Positions 37,643 through 47,798 are shown, counted from the first letter of the stretch. The stretch: DNA of 64,000 nucleotides from an uncultured Flavobacteriaceae bacterium (GCA_947486785.1 CANKUU010000001.1:405766-469765), one strand, 5' to 3'. Notes: generated by a model from the sequence alone, not told the origin. Numbers and translations: made by a program.

Positions 37643-38938
37643 ATGAAAAAACAACTCATAATTTTAAGTGTGTTTGTAGCTTGTTTGTCTTGTGATTTTG
37701 ATGAGCAAGAGACTTTCGATTTCATGCAAACCTATCATGTGGCTGTGCCTTTAAAGACCAATCTTGATACATTTAAACAGGAAGCTTTTGGCGTTTTCGA
37801 GGCTAGACCCATAGTTGATTCAGGTAAAATATATGCTTATAAAGATTATGTTTTTGTTAATGATGTTGGTCGTGGGTTTCATATCTTAGACAACAGCCAC
37901 CCAGAATCACCGGTAAATATTGGTTTTATAAAACTAGAAGGCAATCACGATATTTCAATTAAGGATGATCGCATATTTGCTGATAGCTACGGAGATTTGG
38001 TGGTCTTAGACATCTCTAATATTCATAATATCACGCAAGTTAGTCGATTGACAAATGCCATTTATCAGGAGTTTTGGTGTACTGTAGCGTTTGATATACC
38101 AGAGATAGATGAAGAAATTGATGCTTGGGATTATCGCAATTTTAATGCAACTGAAGAGGCTATTGTTGGCTGGGATGTGCAAGAAGTACGTATGAGGCAA
38201 TCAGAGTTTCTTGAAACCTACGGGGGTATTTATGAAACTGATATTAACTATGTAGATAGTGCCGAATCTGTATCTGATAACGCTGTTACGGGTCAAGGCG
38301 GATCGTTTGCACGTTTTAAAATTGTAGAAAATTATTTATATGCTGTTGAGCCTTGGAGTATTAATATTTTTGATATTTCTAATTTAGATGATCCAAAGGT
38401 TTTAGAGGAAGTATACTCAAATGGCAATATAGAAACCATATTTAATCAAGGTGATATTTTATTTTTAGGGGGTACACAAGGAATGTATATATATGATATT
38501 TCTGATCCTGCAAAACCAACTTTTGTTTCTGAGTTTAGGCATGGTAAAGCTTGTGACCCTGTTGTTGTTAGTGGTGATTATGCTTTTGTTACTTTACGAA
38601 GTGGTAATAGCTGTGGCGGTACCGAGAACGGTTTGTATATTGTTGATATTTCTGATTTAAGCAATCCTAGCTTAATAAAAACATACCCTATGACCGAGCC
38701 TTTTGGTTTGGGTGTTAAAGAAGAAAAGTTATTTATATGCGATGGTTCTGATGGCCTTAAGGTGTATGACAAGACCAACGTAGAAAACCTTATAGCACTA
38801 AATCATTTTACTGAGATTAACGCATATGATGTTATACCCTTACCACATTCGCTGCTTATGATTGGAGATAAAGTACTTCATCAGTATAGCTATCTTGATA
38901 ATGAAATACGCTTGTTGAGTACCTTTAATTTGAATTAA
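37643..38938 (+). CDS. LVIVD-repeat lipoprotein
   Basis: 431-residue precursor with a lipobox (ACLSC, Cys17). Several repeats of about 45 residues carry the D-I-S core (IFDISNLDDP, IYDISDPAKP, IVDISDLSNP), the LVIVD repeat predicted to form a beta-propeller on the cell surface or in the periplasm. Its partner is unknown. Monocistronic, with 255 gene-free nt upstream and topA 119 nt downstream. Confidence 0.9.
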   Translation: MKKQLIILSVFVACLSCDFDEQETFDFMQTYHVAVPLKTNLDTFKQEAFGVFEARPIVDSGKIYAYKDYVFVNDVGRGFHILDNSHPESPVNIGFIKLEGNHDISIKDDRIFADSYGDLVVLDISNIHNITQVSRLTNAIYQEFWCTVAFDIPEIDEEIDAWDYRNFNATEEAIVGWDVQEVRMRQSEFLETYGGIYETDINYVDSAESVSDNAVTGQGGSFARFKIVENYLYAVEPWSINIFDISNLDDPKVLEEVYSNGNIETIFNQGDILFLGGTQGMYIYDISDPAKPTFVSEFRHGKACDPVVVSGDYAFVTLRSGNSCGGTENGLYIVDISDLSNPSLIKTYPMTEPFGLGVKEEKLFICDGSDGLKVYDKTNVENLIALNHFTEINAYDVIPLPHSLLMIGDKVLHQYSYLDNEIRLLSTFNLN

Positions 38939-39009
38939 ATAATTCATAAACAGTTCTAAGGCACTTCATTTTTTTGGCGTGTTTTTTTGTGATATCAGAT
39001 GGGGTATTG

Positions 39010-39038
39010 TTGCAAATTAAAAAATTCAACTACTTTTG
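39010..39038 (+). promoter_or_regulatory. Bacteroidetes-type promoter of topA
   Basis: TTG (39010-39012; also 39007-39009) and TACTTTTG (39031-39038) are separated by 18 or 21 nt and lie 20 nt before the topA ATG, matching the flavobacterial -33/-7 consensus. Confidence 0.65.
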
Positions 39039-39057
39039 TGTCTCTAAAAACCAATGA

Positions 39058-41562
39058 ATGGCCAAGAATTTAGTAATAGTAGAGTCACCTGCAAAGGCAA
39101 AAACAATAGAGAAGTTTTTAGGGAAAGATTTTAAGGTAGAGTCCAGTTTTGGACATATTGCTGACTTGCCCTCTAAGGAGTTGGGTGTTGATGTAGATAA
39201 TGATTTTGATCCCAAGTATATTGTTGATGAAGACAAAAAAGCCTTAGTCAAAAAATTGAGAGATTTGGCTAAAAAATCTGATGTTATCTGGCTTGCTAGT
39301 GATGAAGATCGAGAGGGTGAAGCTATTTCTTGGCACTTGTTTGAAACCTTAAAACTAGAAAAGGAGAAGACGAAGCGAATTGTTTTTAATTCAATTACAA
39401 AGGCCGCAATTCAAAAAGCGATAAAAAACCCTAGAGAGATAAATTATAATTTAGTTAACGCTCAGCAGGCAAGAAGGGTTTTAGATAGATTGGTAGGATA
39501 TCAACTTTCTCCAGTTTTATGGAAAAAAATTAAACCAGGGCTATCGGCAGGCCGCGTGCAGTCTGTAGCTGTTCGTTTAATTGTTGAGCGAGAACGTGAA
39601 ATTGATGCGTTTACGCCAAAAGCTTCTTTTCGTATTTCTGCACAGTTTAAAACAACTGACGGAAATATATTTACTGCAAAATTAAATAAGACCTTTGATT
39701 CTAAAGAAAAAGCGGAAAGTTTTTTAAAACAAAACATGGGAGCTACTTTTTCGGTAGGTAGTTTAGATAAAAAACCAGCCAAAAAATCGCCATCAGCACC
39801 TTTTACAACATCTACTTTACAACAAGAAGCTTCTAGAAAATTATATTTTTCGGTAGGTAGAACCATGCAAGTTGCGCAACGATTGTATGAGGCAGGTTTA
39901 ATCACCTACATGAGAACTGATAGCGTAAACCTATCTAGCGAGGCCATAAACGCAGCTAAAGATGCAATTATTACCAATTATGGTGAATCGTATAGTAAGG
40001 TTAGAAATTTTAAAGGAAAATCAAAAGGAGCTCAAGAAGCGCATGAAGCCATTCGCCCTACTGATATGATGAAACAGTCTCCTTCTCTTGAAAGAGATCA
40101 ATCAAAATTGTATGAATTGATATGGAAGCGTACGATTGCTTCTCAGATGAGTGATGCCCAGTTAGAGCGCACGAATGTAAAAGTTATTGCAGATACTCAC
40201 TCAGAAGCATTTACAGCAAATGGCGAGGTGATCAAATTTGATGGTTTTCTAAAAGTTTATTTAGAAAGTAAAGACGAAGAAGATTCAAATGAGGAGCAAG
40301 ACGGCATGTTGCCAGCAATGAGCTTGGGTGAAGCTCTTCAGAATAATTATATTTCTGCGACAGAACGTTTTTCAAGGCCACCCTATCGTTTTACTGAGGC
40401 TTCCTTGGTTAAAAAATTAGAGGAATTAGGTATTGGTAGACCGTCAACATATGCGCCTACTATATCAACAATAATGAACAGGAAATATGTAGAAAAAGGA
40501 ACTATTGAAGGATCTGAACGAAAATATGTTCAATTAGTTTTAGAGGCTGGGGCAGTAAAAGAAAAGAACCTAACAGAAATGGTAGGTTCTGATAAAGGAA
40601 AGATGGTTCCTACCGATATTGGTATGATTGTGAATGACTTTTTAGTTAGTAATTTTTCGGCCATATTAGATTATAACTTTACCGCCAAAGTAGAGGAAAA
40701 TTTTGATGAAATTGCTGAAGGTAGAGAAGACTGGAAGAAGGTCATGAAAGATTTTTATAAAGACTTTCGACCGAATGTAATTGATGTTGAAGAAAATGCC
40801 GAACGGGCAAGTGGTGAGCGTATATTAGGCAAAGATCCAAAGAGTGGAAAGCCAGTTTTAGTGCGTTTAGGTAGATTTGGCCCTATGGTTCAATTAGGTA
40901 GTTCAGAAGACGAAGAGAAACCAACCTTTGCAAGTCTTTTACCAGAGCAGTCTTTAAGTACAATTACTTTTGAAGAAGCTATGGAATTATTTAAGCTTCC
41001 CAGAAGATTAGGAGTATATAAAGGAGAAGAAGTTTTGGCTAATGTGGGTAGATTTGGGCCTTATGTAAAGTTTGGAGAAAAGTTTATTTCGATGGATAAA
41101 GGCGAAAGTGCCATGGAAGTAGAATTAGATAGAGCAATCGAGCTAATTATTGCAAAAGAAAAAGCAGATGCGCCTATTGCAAACTATGAAGGTAAAGATG
41201 TAATAAAAGGTACGGGGCGGTTTGGTCCTTTTATCAAATGGGATGGCATGTTTATAAATGTCAATAAGAAGTACGATTTTGAAAATTTAACTCAAGCTGA
41301 TATTGAAGAGCTTATTGAGGTTAAAAAGCAGAAAGAAATTGATAAATTAATTCAAGAATGGCCCGAAGAGGGCATACGTATTGAAAAAGCAAGGTGGGGC
41401 AGGCACAACATAATTAAAGGAAAGGTAAAAGTAGAAATAGCAAAAAGTGTTGATGCCACTAAAGTTACTTTAGAAGAGGCTAAAACTTTAATAGAAAAGA
41501 AAGCTCCCAAGAAAAAAGTAAAAGCAAAACCTAAAACAAAACCAAGAGCAAAAAAGAAGTGA
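39058..41562 (+). CDS. topA: type I DNA topoisomerase (TopA)
   Basis: 834 residues: N-terminal TOPRIM domain (VIVESPAKAKTIEKFLG), active-site Tyr284 in GLITYMRTDS, and GIGRPSTYAPTI later in the core. The C-terminus has four copies of the topoisomerase C-terminal repeat (RFGPMVQLG, RFGPYVKFG, RFGPFIKWD, RWGRHNIIK) instead of Cys4 zinc fingers, and a Lys/Pro-rich tail. It relaxes negative supercoils. The ureohydrolase-like gene follows 101 nt later. Confidence 0.98.
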   Translation: MAKNLVIVESPAKAKTIEKFLGKDFKVESSFGHIADLPSKELGVDVDNDFDPKYIVDEDKKALVKKLRDLAKKSDVIWLASDEDREGEAISWHLFETLKLEKEKTKRIVFNSITKAAIQKAIKNPREINYNLVNAQQARRVLDRLVGYQLSPVLWKKIKPGLSAGRVQSVAVRLIVEREREIDAFTPKASFRISAQFKTTDGNIFTAKLNKTFDSKEKAESFLKQNMGATFSVGSLDKKPAKKSPSAPFTTSTLQQEASRKLYFSVGRTMQVAQRLYEAGLITYMRTDSVNLSSEAINAAKDAIITNYGESYSKVRNFKGKSKGAQEAHEAIRPTDMMKQSPSLERDQSKLYELIWKRTIASQMSDAQLERTNVKVIADTHSEAFTANGEVIKFDGFLKVYLESKDEEDSNEEQDGMLPAMSLGEALQNNYISATERFSRPPYRFTEASLVKKLEELGIGRPSTYAPTISTIMNRKYVEKGTIEGSERKYVQLVLEAGAVKEKNLTEMVGSDKGKMVPTDIGMIVNDFLVSNFSAILDYNFTAKVEENFDEIAEGREDWKKVMKDFYKDFRPNVIDVEENAERASGERILGKDPKSGKPVLVRLGRFGPMVQLGSSEDEEKPTFASLLPEQSLSTITFEEAMELFKLPRRLGVYKGEEVLANVGRFGPYVKFGEKFISMDKGESAMEVELDRAIELIIAKEKADAPIANYEGKDVIKGTGRFGPFIKWDGMFINVNKKYDFENLTQADIEELIEVKKQKEIDKLIQEWPEEGIRIEKARWGRHNIIKGKVKVEIAKSVDATKVTLEEAKTLIEKKAPKKKVKAKPKTKPRAKKK

Positions 41563-41663
41563 TTTGTGTTATAAATCTTTTTAAGAAGTTACTTCATAAA
41601 GGGTTGTCTATATCTAGTAGACGCTCCTATAAACTAATAACTCCATAACGATTTTCTTTCCCC

Positions 41664-42821
41664 ATGGCATTTGAATTTTTGAATCCAATAGAAGATAAAG
41701 TTTTGGCACATAACGAATTGTTATCGCCGCAAGCACTAGGAAAAAATATTAATGCCCATACCGTAAAGCAAGGGTTGCCCGAACTAAATGGTATTTCTAT
41801 AGCTATTTTAGGAGTAAAAGAATCGCGTAACGCATTCAAAAAAAAAATTGAAAAGTTCGATGTAACGGCGATTCGAATTGAATTATATAAACTATTCATG
41901 GGTAATTGGAATAGTGCTATTGCAGATCTTGGTGATATTGAAGAAGGTGAAACAATAGCAGATACTTATTATTTAGTTAAAGAGGTTGTAAAAGAATTGC
42001 TTAAAAATAATATTGTGCCCATTATATTGGGAGCAACTCAAGATATCACCTACCCGGTTTATAGGGCGTTTGATGGTGTTAAAGACATGATTAATCTAGT
42101 AGCGATAGATAGTCGTTTTGATTTTGGTATGGATGATGAGCTCATTTCATCAAATTCATATATGAGTAAGATTATAACAGATAAGCCAAATAATTTGTTC
42201 AATTTTTCGAATGTTGGATATCAAAGTTATTTTAATGCTCAGGAAGAAATTGACCTAATGGAGCGTTTATTTTTTGACGCCTATCGCTTGGGAGATATAA
42301 TTTCAGATATCAAACTAGCTGAGCCTGTTCTACGAAATGCGCATATAGTCAGTTTAGATGCACAATCAATTCAATCCTGTGACTTGGGTTACTCAAATAA
42401 TTTTTCTCCAAATGGTTTCTCAGGAAGAGAGATTTGTGCAATAGCACGCTATACAGGTATTAGTGATAATGTTTGTGTGTTTGGTATTTATGAAATGGAG
42501 AATTTAAACCCCTCAAACCAATTGATGGCTCAAATCATTTGGTATTTTATCGAAGGCTTTAATTTTAGAATAAAAGAATCACCATATGCTAACGCTGAGG
42601 CCTTTACAAAGTATATAGTGCCTACCGAAGATCAACAATTAGTTTATTACAAAAGCCAGTATACCGAAAGATGGTGGGTTGAGGTACCTACAGTTTTAAA
42701 CTCAGATAGTAAAAACGATATTCCTTCGTTATTACCCTGTACAGAAAAGGATTATTTAGACGCTTGCGACCAAAACATTCCTGAACGGTGGTTCAAAGCC
42801 TACAAGAAGGGCTTCAATTAA
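41664..42821 (+). CDS. ureohydrolase-fold protein with degenerate metal site (arginase/formiminoglutamase family)
   Basis: 385 residues with the overall layout of the arginase/agmatinase/formiminoglutamase family. The three metal motifs are altered: GGDHS is GATQD, DAHxD is DSRFD, and SxDxD is SLDAQ. Three of six Mn ligands (two His, one Asp) are therefore replaced, and the usual hydrolase activity is unlikely. A role in regulation or scaffolding is possible but unproved. To my knowledge it is regularly found next to gldK in Flavobacteriia (gap here 120 nt), which hints at a link to gliding or secretion. Confidence 0.8.
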   Translation: MAFEFLNPIEDKVLAHNELLSPQALGKNINAHTVKQGLPELNGISIAILGVKESRNAFKKKIEKFDVTAIRIELYKLFMGNWNSAIADLGDIEEGETIADTYYLVKEVVKELLKNNIVPIILGATQDITYPVYRAFDGVKDMINLVAIDSRFDFGMDDELISSNSYMSKIITDKPNNLFNFSNVGYQSYFNAQEEIDLMERLFFDAYRLGDIISDIKLAEPVLRNAHIVSLDAQSIQSCDLGYSNNFSPNGFSGREICAIARYTGISDNVCVFGIYEMENLNPSNQLMAQIIWYFIEGFNFRIKESPYANAEAFTKYIVPTEDQQLVYYKSQYTERWWVEVPTVLNSDSKNDIPSLLPCTEKDYLDACDQNIPERWFKAYKKGFN

Positions 42822-42941
42822 TCTATTTTTTTTACTGTATAATTACATGTGATACAATAATTTTATCAAATCACAGTTTTAGAGTGTAGAATAATTATGT
42901 GATTTACAGTTTATAACCATAATCGAAATTTAACCTAAAGT

Positions 42942-44300
42942 ATGAAGAAGCTATTGTTATCATCTATAGCGTTTGTTTTTATTTTCGCAAGTTGCGGATC
43001 TAATAATTCAAAAGGAGAGCTAGTCGGTGCCAAAGGAAAAAAATGGTATCCCGAAAAACCTTACGGAATGGAACTCATTCCCAGAGGTTCATTTATAATG
43101 GGTAAGTCTGAAGAGGATCAAGCTAAAGTTCTAAACGCACCAACCAAAACGGTAACCGTAAGATCCTTTTATATGGATGACACGGAAATTACAAATAGTG
43201 AGTACAGACAATTTGTAGAATGGGTTAAAGATTCAGTAGCCCGCACCAGGTTAGCCATCCTTGCCGATGAGTTAGGTTTAGGACCTGAAGATGGCGGAAT
43301 TGGTGAATATGCTTTTTATCAAGCAGATACAACCAAGGCATCAGTCTATGACAAGTATATGTTAGATAACTATGCAGGTATGGGTGAAACAGGTTTTGAG
43401 GGCTACACCCTAAACAGAGACGAAGATCTAATTTGGGATACATCAGAATATCCAGATGAGTACTATACAGAAGTAATGGACTCTTTATATATTCCTGAAG
43501 TAGAATCTTATAATGGTCAACGAACTATCGACGTAACCAAGTTGAAATATAAGTACAGTTGGATGGATATTGAAGCTGCGGCTCGTTCTAAAACTGGTAG
43601 AAGAAAAGACTTTATTCGTCACGAAGAATTAGAAATTTATCCAGATACAACGGTTTGGATACGCGATTTTGAATACTCTTACAACGAACCCATGCATAAC
43701 GATTACTTTTGGCATGATGCATATAGCGAATATCCTGTAGTAGGTATTTCTTGGAAACAAGCACAGGCTTTTTGTAATTGGAGAACAAAGTTTAAAAATG
43801 ATGATCAAAAGGCAAGAGGTAAACAATTTGTAAACAAGTTTAGATTGCCAACAGAAGCTGAATGGGAATATGCTGCAAGAGGGGGTATTGAAGGAGGTAC
43901 TTATCCTTGGGGCGGACCATATGTAATAAGCGACACGGGTTGCTTTATGGCAAACTTTAAACCCCAGCGTGGTGATTATGCAGCCGATCAAGCTTTATAT
44001 ACTGTAGAAGCTAAGTCTTATGAGCCAAATGATTTTAACTTATATAACATGGCTGGTAACGTTTCTGAGTGGACAAATTCTAGCTATGATCCAAGCTCTT
44101 ATGAATATGTTTCTACAATGAATCCAAATGGAGGTTCTGGAGCAAATTCTAGAAAAGTAATTAGAGGTGGATCTTGGAAAGATGTAGCTTACTTCTTACA
44201 AGTAAGTACCAGAGATTACGAATATTCTGATTCGGCTCGTAGTTACATAGGTTTTAGAACCGTACAAGATTATATGGGCGAAGAAGATTCAACACAATAA
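42942..44300 (+). CDS. gldK: gliding motility / type IX secretion lipoprotein GldK
   Basis: 452 residues with a lipobox (FASCG, Cys19) and an FGE-sulfatase-like domain (GSFIMGKSEEDQ, RLPTEAEWEYAARGG, NMAGNVSEWTNSSYDP, IRGGSWKD). GldK is the outer-membrane lipoprotein ring component (PorK equivalent) of the T9SS that interacts with GldN. First gene of gldKLMN; gldL follows after an unusually long 209-nt gap. Confidence 0.97.
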   Translation: MKKLLLSSIAFVFIFASCGSNNSKGELVGAKGKKWYPEKPYGMELIPRGSFIMGKSEEDQAKVLNAPTKTVTVRSFYMDDTEITNSEYRQFVEWVKDSVARTRLAILADELGLGPEDGGIGEYAFYQADTTKASVYDKYMLDNYAGMGETGFEGYTLNRDEDLIWDTSEYPDEYYTEVMDSLYIPEVESYNGQRTIDVTKLKYKYSWMDIEAAARSKTGRRKDFIRHEELEIYPDTTVWIRDFEYSYNEPMHNDYFWHDAYSEYPVVGISWKQAQAFCNWRTKFKNDDQKARGKQFVNKFRLPTEAEWEYAARGGIEGGTYPWGGPYVISDTGCFMANFKPQRGDYAADQALYTVEAKSYEPNDFNLYNMAGNVSEWTNSSYDPSSYEYVSTMNPNGGSGANSRKVIRGGSWKDVAYFLQVSTRDYEYSDSARSYIGFRTVQDYMGEEDSTQ

Positions 44301-44437
44301 AAAATAGATAAACTCTGTTTAAAATTATAAATGTAACTAATACTTAATTTAACTTTTTAATTAGATCATGGCAGTCTTCTTAAAAATAGAATAAGGTTAA
44401 AGTTGCGAAGCTTAAATACAATAATCCAAATTTATTT

Positions 44438-44454
44438 TTCCGAATAATTCGGAA
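44438..44454. repeat. 17-bp inverted repeat in the gldK-gldL gap
   Basis: Perfect 7-bp arms (TTCCGAA and TTCGGAA) around 3 nt, 56 nt upstream of the gldL ATG. It could be an operator or a short hairpin in the leader of gldLMN. Confidence 0.4.
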
Positions 44455-44509
44455 TTACCGTTAACCAAATACTTATTATTAATATTAAACCTTAAATTAA
44501 AATTAAATT

Positions 44510-45172
44510 ATGGCACAGTCAAAAGCAACAAAAAAACTTTTTAACATGGCCTATGGCCTAGGAGCATCAGTAGTAATTATTGGAGCACTATTTAAAATTC
44601 TTCACTGGGAGGTAGACCTTGGCGGGTTTAAACTTGGAGGAGCATTATTATTAGCAATCGGACTTATTACCGAAGCTCTTATTTTCGCGATTAGTGCATT
44701 CGAACCAGTAGACGATGAGTACGATTGGTCTTTAGTATATCCTGAATTAGTAGGTGGTGAGTCATCAGGTGCTAAAAACGACTTTAATGAAGTTAAAGAA
44801 ACTGAAGCTTCTTTGTCTGCTAAATTAGATAACCTTTTAGCCGAAGCTGGTGTTGATGCTCAGCTTATGGAAAGCTTAGGTACTAGTATTAGAAATTTCG
44901 AAGGTGCAGCAAAAGGTATTGCGCCAACAGTAGACGCAATGGAATCTACACGTAAGTATTCTGATGAAATGGAGCAAGCTGCTTCTCAGATGGAATCTTT
45001 AAACAGCTTATACAAAGTACAATTAGAAAGTGCTAGCAAACAAGCCTCTGTAAATGAAGAGCAATTACAAAATGCAGCCGCTTTAAAGAATCAAATGGAA
45101 TCTTTAGCTACAAACCTTTCTTCATTGAATGGTGTGTACGGAGGAATGTTAACTGCAATGACCAGAAACTAA
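44510..45172 (+). CDS. gldL: gliding motility / T9SS motor protein GldL
   Basis: 220 residues with two TM helices (about 12-30 and 43-62). The second helix carries a conserved acidic residue in LITEALIFAISAFEP. A long cytoplasmic part rich in Ala/Glu/Gln coiled coil follows. With GldM it forms the proton-driven rotary motor that powers T9SS and gliding. gldM starts 59 nt downstream. Confidence 0.97.
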   Translation: MAQSKATKKLFNMAYGLGASVVIIGALFKILHWEVDLGGFKLGGALLLAIGLITEALIFAISAFEPVDDEYDWSLVYPELVGGESSGAKNDFNEVKETEASLSAKLDNLLAEAGVDAQLMESLGTSIRNFEGAAKGIAPTVDAMESTRKYSDEMEQAASQMESLNSLYKVQLESASKQASVNEEQLQNAAALKNQMESLATNLSSLNGVYGGMLTAMTRN

Positions 45173-45230
45173 TTAGTTTTAGTTAAAGATCACCCCAAAT
45201 CAAATAATAATTAAAACCTAATAAGAAAAC

Positions 45231-46796
45231 ATGGCAGGAGGAAAAGCAACACCACGTCAGAAGATGATCAATCTAATGTATTTGATCTTCATCGCGATGT
45301 TGGCCCTAAATATGAGTAAAGAAGTTCTAGCCGCTTTCGGTATAATGACCGAAAAGATGGAGGCTTCTAACGCAAAAACATCAGAAAGTAATTTAGCTTT
45401 CTTGAGTAGCCTAGAGACTAAAGCATCAGAGAATTCTGAAAAATTCGGACCTCTTTACAAGGATGCTAAACAAATTAAACAAATGTCTCAAGAGTATTTC
45501 GATTATCTAGAAGATTTGAAAACTCAAATGATTGAAGGAATTGAAGATCCTAAAGATTATCAAGTAATGGATAAGTCAGATTTTCTTGATGAAAAGTTCT
45601 TCGCAGGCGATGGCCTAACCGAAGATGGTAAAGATTTCTTAAACAGAATTAACAATTACCGTGACGGTGTTACCAAACTTTTACCAGCTAACATGGTTGA
45701 TGTAAAGTCTTCGGTTATCGCACGTTTCCAAACAGGTGACGAAAATGGCAAAGTAAAAGCTAAAGACGGCATGCAAGATTGGATTAAGTTTCATTATGAA
45801 GGATTTCCTTTAGTAGCTTCGTTAACTAAGTTAACTGCATTACAATCAGATATTAAAGCAACAGAAGAAGATGCTTTAAAGTCTATGTTACAAGGGCAGT
45901 TAAGTTCAGAAGTATCAATGACGAACTATACCACTTTATTAGAACAAGAGAAATCAGCGTTCTATGCAGGAGAGAAATTTTCTGGAGCGATTGTATTAGG
46001 TAGAAAAGATGCTACAACCAAACCAAACGAAGTTAATATTACTTTAGACGGAAGAAAGTTAACAGAAGGTAGAGACTACGAAATTAAAGATGGTCAAGTA
46101 AAATTATTGGTTAGTTCTGGTGCGCCGGGCGATCATACCCTTGCTGGTAATCTAGTTTTTATTCAAGACGGTGAGCGTACAGAAGTACCAGTTAAATCAA
46201 CGTTTGCAACTATATCTAAGCCAAATGCTGCCTTAATAGCTGCGGATAAGATGAATGTTGTTTATCGTGGTGTAGCTAACCCAATGTCAATTTCTATACC
46301 TGGAATACCAAATAATAAAGTACGTGCATCTGCACCGGGTCTTAAATCGGTTAGTGGTAGTAAGTATATTATGAACCCTGGTAAAGGTAGAACAGTAACA
46401 ATTACTGCATCTGGTAAATTACCCGACGGCCAAACAGTATCTTCTAAATCTGAATTTAGAATTAAAGATATTCCAAGACCATCTGGTGCACTAGGTAAGC
46501 AAACTGGTAGTGTTAAATTACCTCGTAAAAACGTAGAAATTTCTACAGTAGGTGCATTGTTAGAAGATTTTGATTTTGATTTGAATCTTAAAGTAAATGG
46601 ATTTAAATTCAAAGTTCCTGGTCAGCCAACAGTAGTGGTTAAAGGAAACAGATTGAATTCTCAAGCGAAATCAGCTTTAAAAAGAGCTAAAAGAGGTTCA
46701 GCAGTTCAAATCTTTGACATCAACGCTTATATAACAAACAACAAGAGTTATAAATTGAAGAAAGTATCTCCGATTGTTGTGGAGATAACAAACTAA
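45231..46796 (+). CDS. gldM: gliding motility / T9SS motor protein GldM
   Basis: 521 residues: N-terminal TPRQKMINLMYLIFIAMLALNMSKEVL TM helix, then a long periplasmic part of four domains (D1 helical, D2-D4 beta). GldM spans the periplasm and couples the GldL motor to the GldK/GldN ring. Length matches the family. A terminator-like hairpin separates it from gldN. Confidence 0.98.
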   Translation: MAGGKATPRQKMINLMYLIFIAMLALNMSKEVLAAFGIMTEKMEASNAKTSESNLAFLSSLETKASENSEKFGPLYKDAKQIKQMSQEYFDYLEDLKTQMIEGIEDPKDYQVMDKSDFLDEKFFAGDGLTEDGKDFLNRINNYRDGVTKLLPANMVDVKSSVIARFQTGDENGKVKAKDGMQDWIKFHYEGFPLVASLTKLTALQSDIKATEEDALKSMLQGQLSSEVSMTNYTTLLEQEKSAFYAGEKFSGAIVLGRKDATTKPNEVNITLDGRKLTEGRDYEIKDGQVKLLVSSGAPGDHTLAGNLVFIQDGERTEVPVKSTFATISKPNAALIAADKMNVVYRGVANPMSISIPGIPNNKVRASAPGLKSVSGSKYIMNPGKGRTVTITASGKLPDGQTVSSKSEFRIKDIPRPSGALGKQTGSVKLPRKNVEISTVGALLEDFDFDLNLKVNGFKFKVPGQPTVVVKGNRLNSQAKSALKRAKRGSAVQIFDINAYITNNKSYKLKKVSPIVVEITN

Positions 46797-46808
46797 ATAG
46801 TAATTATC

Positions 46809-46838
46809 ACCGAGCGTCAATTACGACGCTCGGTAATT
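46809..46838 (+). terminator. terminator-like hairpin between gldM and gldN
   Basis: A perfect 10-bp GC-rich stem (ACCGAGCGTC and complement) with a 6-nt loop and an AATTTT tail starts 13 nt after gldM and ends 16 nt before the gldN ATG. The short T-run suggests attenuation or an mRNA-processing or stabilising element rather than full stop, since gldN is normally co-transcribed. Confidence 0.55.
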
Positions 46839-46854
46839 TTAAATTGATTTAAAC

Positions 46855-47757
46855 ATGAATTGGAAGAATGTTTTACTAATCGGAGCTGTTACTTTGTTGC
46901 CCGCTTCTATGGTTGCACAAGCGAACATTTTAAACGCTAAAAAGCCACAAGAAATTGGTATGAAAACCGATGCGCAAAAGGAGTTAGATAATGATGCTCC
47001 TTTAGAGTATGGCTACGTAGATGACAGAGATATCCTTTGGTCTAAAACTGTTTGGGAAACCATAGATTTAGATGAACGCGTTAATTTTCCACTATACTAT
47101 CCTACAGATACGATTGATATAGGTGCAGATAGAAGGTCGTTATATGATGTTTTGGTAAAAAACATTAGAAACGGAAAACTTAAAGATGTTTATGTAGATT
47201 CTTATTTTACAGAAAAAAGAAGATATGAAGATCTTAGCGCAACACTTAAAAAAGTCGATACTTTAGAGTATGGTTATGATGAGATTAACGCAGGAGAGGA
47301 ACTTTCTCCTGAAAATATTGTTGAAAGACAGCTTACCGCTGCTGATATCGAGGAGTACCGTATTAAAGGTATTTGGTATTTTGATAAACGGCAAGGAGAA
47401 TTAAAATACCGTTTATTAGGTATTGCACCAGTTGCACCAGATGTTAACTTTATAGACGATGAGTCAATGGATATTCAAGATGCCAAAGTTGAACTGTTTT
47501 GGGTTTGGTATCCTGCTGCAAGGCAAATTTTGCATGAAGCAAAGGTGTTTAACCAACGAAACTCAGCACAACCAATATCATTTGATATGTTGCTAAATGC
47601 TCGAAGATTCAATGGTGTTATTTATAGAGAAGACAATGTTCACGGTGACAGAAAAGTAAACGACTATATTGCTGATAACGCCTTGTTTCAGTTGCTAGAG
47701 GCCAAAAGAATAAAAGAGGTCATTAGAGACAGAGAGCAAGATATGTGGAGTTACTAG
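46855..47757 (+). CDS. gldN: gliding motility / T9SS protein GldN
   Basis: 300 residues with a cleavable signal peptide (about 1-22, ASMVAQ). The periplasmic domain carries the family motifs DILWSKTVWETIDLDERVN and IKGIWYFDKRQGELKYR. GldN (PorN) binds GldK in the periplasmic ring of the T9SS. Last gene of gldKLMN, followed by a strong terminator. Confidence 0.97.
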   Translation: MNWKNVLLIGAVTLLPASMVAQANILNAKKPQEIGMKTDAQKELDNDAPLEYGYVDDRDILWSKTVWETIDLDERVNFPLYYPTDTIDIGADRRSLYDVLVKNIRNGKLKDVYVDSYFTEKRRYEDLSATLKKVDTLEYGYDEINAGEELSPENIVERQLTAADIEEYRIKGIWYFDKRQGELKYRLLGIAPVAPDVNFIDDESMDIQDAKVELFWVWYPAARQILHEAKVFNQRNSAQPISFDMLLNARRFNGVIYREDNVHGDRKVNDYIADNALFQLLEAKRIKEVIRDREQDMWSY

Positions 47758-47798
47758 TCTTAAGTGAAATTAATTTTTGAATTCCAATTCAATAGTAT

